From Druceiella hillmani (Eukaryota; Arthropoda; Insecta; Lepidoptera; Hepialidae): a DNA stretch of 64,000 nucleotides. The notes under the pieces are model-generated. The model was not told the origin of the DNA, searched no databases, and worked only from the letters and a program-made list of their open reading frames with translations. The stretch lies in NCBI GenBank assembly GCA_039881145.1, contig JAYKKI010000039.1, positions 19,586,001-19,650,000 on the forward strand, written 5' to 3'. Positions 61,422 to 64,000 of the stretch are shown here, in pieces. A program made the position numbers and the translations under genes. The number at the start of each line of letters is the position of its first letter. The first letter of the stretch is position 1.

Positions 61422-62032
61422 CAGTGTTGCCAACTCGGCTACTTCTAAATATGCTAGAGTGATGCTAAAAAATTGTGAAATATGCCAACTTTACTTATAA
61501 AATGGCAACATAATATTAAGTGCTGTATTTATTACTGAATAATATCAAAATCAAAAAGTTTCCAAAATGTTAGGTAACAATATATTAAGCTTTACACTAA
61601 CTTATATTTTGGAATAAAATGTATCTTATAAAATGTATCTTATAATATCTTGATCTTCTCCTGAGCAGCTGTCGATGTGAAAATCTGACAGCCATAATCA
61701 TAACTTTCTTGCTACCTATGCAGCGCAGTACATCGTGAGGAAGTGTATATGATTAACAAGGTTTTTCTGGCTCTTTAGGTCAAATCTGATATAAAGAATG
61801 GCATTTAGGGTTCTCACCGCCAAAAGATTGCACATTTTTTTAGCCAAATTTATTTGGCAAAATACGCCTTCAATACCCGCCTGTGAATGTAGTAATAACA
61901 AAAGAGACATTGCATACTTTGCTTGCATTATTTTTTATGTCTTATAAAAATATGCCAAACGTCAAAAACATATGCTAGATAAAAAGAAAATATACCAAAT
62001 TTAGCATATAAAATGCTAAATTGGCCACACTG
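61422..62032 (-). mobile_element. short hAT element with residual transposase
   Basis: 611 bp with ends CAGTGTTGCCAAC and, inverted, CAGTGTGGCCAAT. It is flanked by TTTCTATT (61414-61421) and TCTCTGTT (62033-62040), an 8-bp direct repeat with two mismatches. Ends and duplication length are typical of hAT. It keeps only the C-terminus of the transposase, so it is a deletion derivative. Confidence 0.75.
61716..61928 (-). pseudogene. hAT transposase C-terminal fragment
   Basis: The minus strand encodes LLLHSQAGIEGVFCQINLAK followed by KMCNLLAVRTLNAILYIRFD. This matches the dimerisation region (xSNAxxERVFSQxNLIKxxxRNRLxxxxLNAxLxIxxxL). The Glu-Arg of ERVFS is Glu-Gly here. The remaining 5' part of the gene is absent from the element. 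Confidence 0.75.
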
Positions 62033-62040
62033 TCTCTGTT

Positions 62041-64000
62041 ATTATTTATTTAACATGTAGAACTAATGTGTGAAATTTTGTATTTTTGTAGTTATTTGTG
62101 TTATGTCTGTTGTTTTTGAAGTTGTGGAATCAATATAAGATTAGATTGGTTCCTAGAAACTTTTTTCTTGACAAAATTGACATTTCTTGACATGCATTCC
62201 ACAATAGCTGCTGTCAACAAATGATTTGAACTGACGCTGATTGACGCAATGCATACGCATTGCAAATAATTTATTGTAGATGTTTTTTGTTAATATATTT
62301 ATTGTGTGAGTATAACAGCTCCTTAGTAGCAAAACAATTAAAGGAATTACAAATGTAACATACGAATGTTTGTTCTAACGCGAGGAATACTGTTATTGAG
62401 GCTTGGGTTATTCCTGCATGAATTCCTTATGCAATACCAGAAACCAATTGACTAAAGACATGAACAAAAATACGTATTGTCTAAATTGGACAATAACCGT
62501 CTTCCTCTCTTAATTGGCATATGTACACAGAATCTACTTATGCAATTCAAAACAGTAACAATATATTAAGAAATTCTGTGTAATTTATAAGACGACCAAT
62601 TTTCTTGTTAAATTATGCTGCAAATGTCTATTCGAGTACTGCGAGCTAACTTAATTTAACATTTTGAAACAAATTTCCCGCGACTTTCAAGCTATGGCTA
62701 TAAACGCGGGTACCTTAGAATAATGAGTACTCCAGAAGGCGTGAACACGCTCGATAGTGTGTCCACAAAACTTCTTATCTTAAAAAGCCGGCTTGTGCTA
62801 TTCCCACCTGTAAATATCACTGGACTGCAAAATAAACAAATGGGGATTACTTTTCATACGTAAAAATTATTACTTAATTTCATTTTCAATTAGCTATGCA
62901 ATTTTAAAATATCGAAGTAGATTATTATTAACAAAAGCGCGCCATTTTTATTGGTGTTGTCACATCTTAAGAAATTGTTTACCCAAATTAAAACATCTTA
63001 ATTGCTCGATAAATGAAAAATGTAAAATTTTATTTGTAAAAAAATTGGGATTTGGAAAATGTCGGAGAATTTGATGTAACGTTTAAATTTCCATTATCAT
63101 ATTCAATTTTAGAATATTTTACATGTTGCGTATATAATCACTATATGCAGGATTATGGCAAGAAACACATGTTACGTTCATTCATTTCCGCCGTCTTCTT
63201 TAATTTCTTTTAAAAATGCGAACCGATATTGTTTAAAATATGAAGAAATGTTATCACGACATTGAATGCTAATTAATATAAATAATTGTTTCGTCCTATT
63301 TTGAATTTCTTTAGTATGAGATCGAATATTTTCAAACTTTCATTATGGACTTTTTCACATCTCTTTTTACTTTCAGACACTAAGATAATCGTTTTCTTTT
63401 TGTATTAAAAGTTTTAAGTGATGAATAAAATGGTAAAACATGACTAAATTTTTAAATAATTCAGAATGTTTAATCTGAACTTTCAGGTTTTAATAGATCA
63501 GAATAAATATTTTTGAAATTCAAAATGGCGGCCTTAATAATACTTCATATAAGCCAAGCCATGACCATATAAATTGATGCAAATATGAATCGTACTGCCG
63601 TAAGTAAATACATTTAATGCGTCGATTTCCTGAAGTTGGTGGGTAAATTTATTCTGCTAGTAACACCGTGCGCATTGGGTAAGGGCGCTAGTAGTCGGAG
63701 TGCGGTGCCCCCTCCACCGATTTTTGGCTTCACCGCGACCGCGAAGATTTGCGCGTATGCGCCTTCTAGATTACTTTATATTCTAAGGCGGGCACACATC
63801 GGATCAACAAAAACAAAACATGTGTTGATCTGTTGTGGACAATTTATCGAACATCAACAAACTTTTCTTCGTTGATGTTTAATAACCAGTAACGTTATAG
63901 TCAAGGCATCGAAACATTCGAATAAATGCGTGTGTTTGACGCCACGAGGCCAACGAACAATGTGCTCATTTGAAGCGCGTGTTTATTTACTGCAGACGTG
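62041..64000. other. intergenic, GC-richer at the right edge
   Basis: No supported gene. A perfect short palindrome GCAATGC-ATAC-GCATTGC lies near 62247. From about 63640 to 64000 CpG density rises and TGTTGATC/GATCAACA words recur, compatible with an element end or the approach to a gene beyond the window. Confidence 0.35.

Overview
The window looks like nuclear DNA of an arthropod, most likely an insect. It is very AT-rich, genes are sparse with long introns, and it is crowded with decayed transposons (hAT, mariner, Ginger-like, RTE/BovB-like non-LTR, Copia-like), a tRNA-derived SINE, microsatellites and tandem arrays. There is no operon-like organisation, and nothing supports a bacterial or viral origin. 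The exact lineage cannot be told from sequence alone.

Two host genes are well supported. (1) A three-exon gene on the + strand (exons 13434-13505, 30601-30756, 35996-36112) encodes a 114-residue 3CxxC-type zinc-finger protein (ZAR1-like family). All junctions are GT-AG and in phase 0. Intron 1 is about 17.1 kb and intron 2 about 5.2 kb. (2) A single-exon gene at 50898-51458 (+) encodes protein phosphatase inhibitor 2 (I-2/PPP1R2 family), with a poly(A) signal at 51577.

Layout: 1-5.6 kb, intergenic with two minisatellites and a TA/TG microsatellite. 5.7-8.2 kb, a Ginger-like DNA transposon with about 240-bp inverted repeats and a broken minus-strand integrase gene. 9.9-10.2 kb, a palindromic element. 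12.2-13.0 kb, a 73-bp tandem array just upstream of the zinc-finger gene. 13.4-36.1 kb, the zinc-finger gene; its introns carry two palindromic-element copies, a SINE, hAT debris, a 42-bp minisatellite, a 3.9-kb satellite of 104/110-bp units, a mariner whose 3' end is triplicated, and a 1.0-kb non-autonomous hAT with 8-bp target duplications. 36.8-45 kb, a graveyard of RTE, Copia and two hAT relics. 47.2-49.1 kb, repeats, a perfect 32-bp-arm hairpin and an RTE fragment. 50.9-51.6 kb, the inhibitor-2 gene. 56.5-57.6 kb, a BovB/RTE relic. 59.05-59.35 kb, a fourth palindromic-element copy. 61.4-62.0 kb, a short hAT with a residual transposase C-terminus.

The most interesting observation is the palindromic family (four copies). 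Each arm carries a hammerhead-ribozyme-like motif: a CUGANGA core, a short stem II, GAAA, a minimal CC/GG stem III, a GUC cleavage triplet and a CCAC/GUGG stem I. Full copies therefore hold two such motifs on opposite strands. One well-preserved motif lies on the sense strand of intron 2 of the zinc-finger gene.
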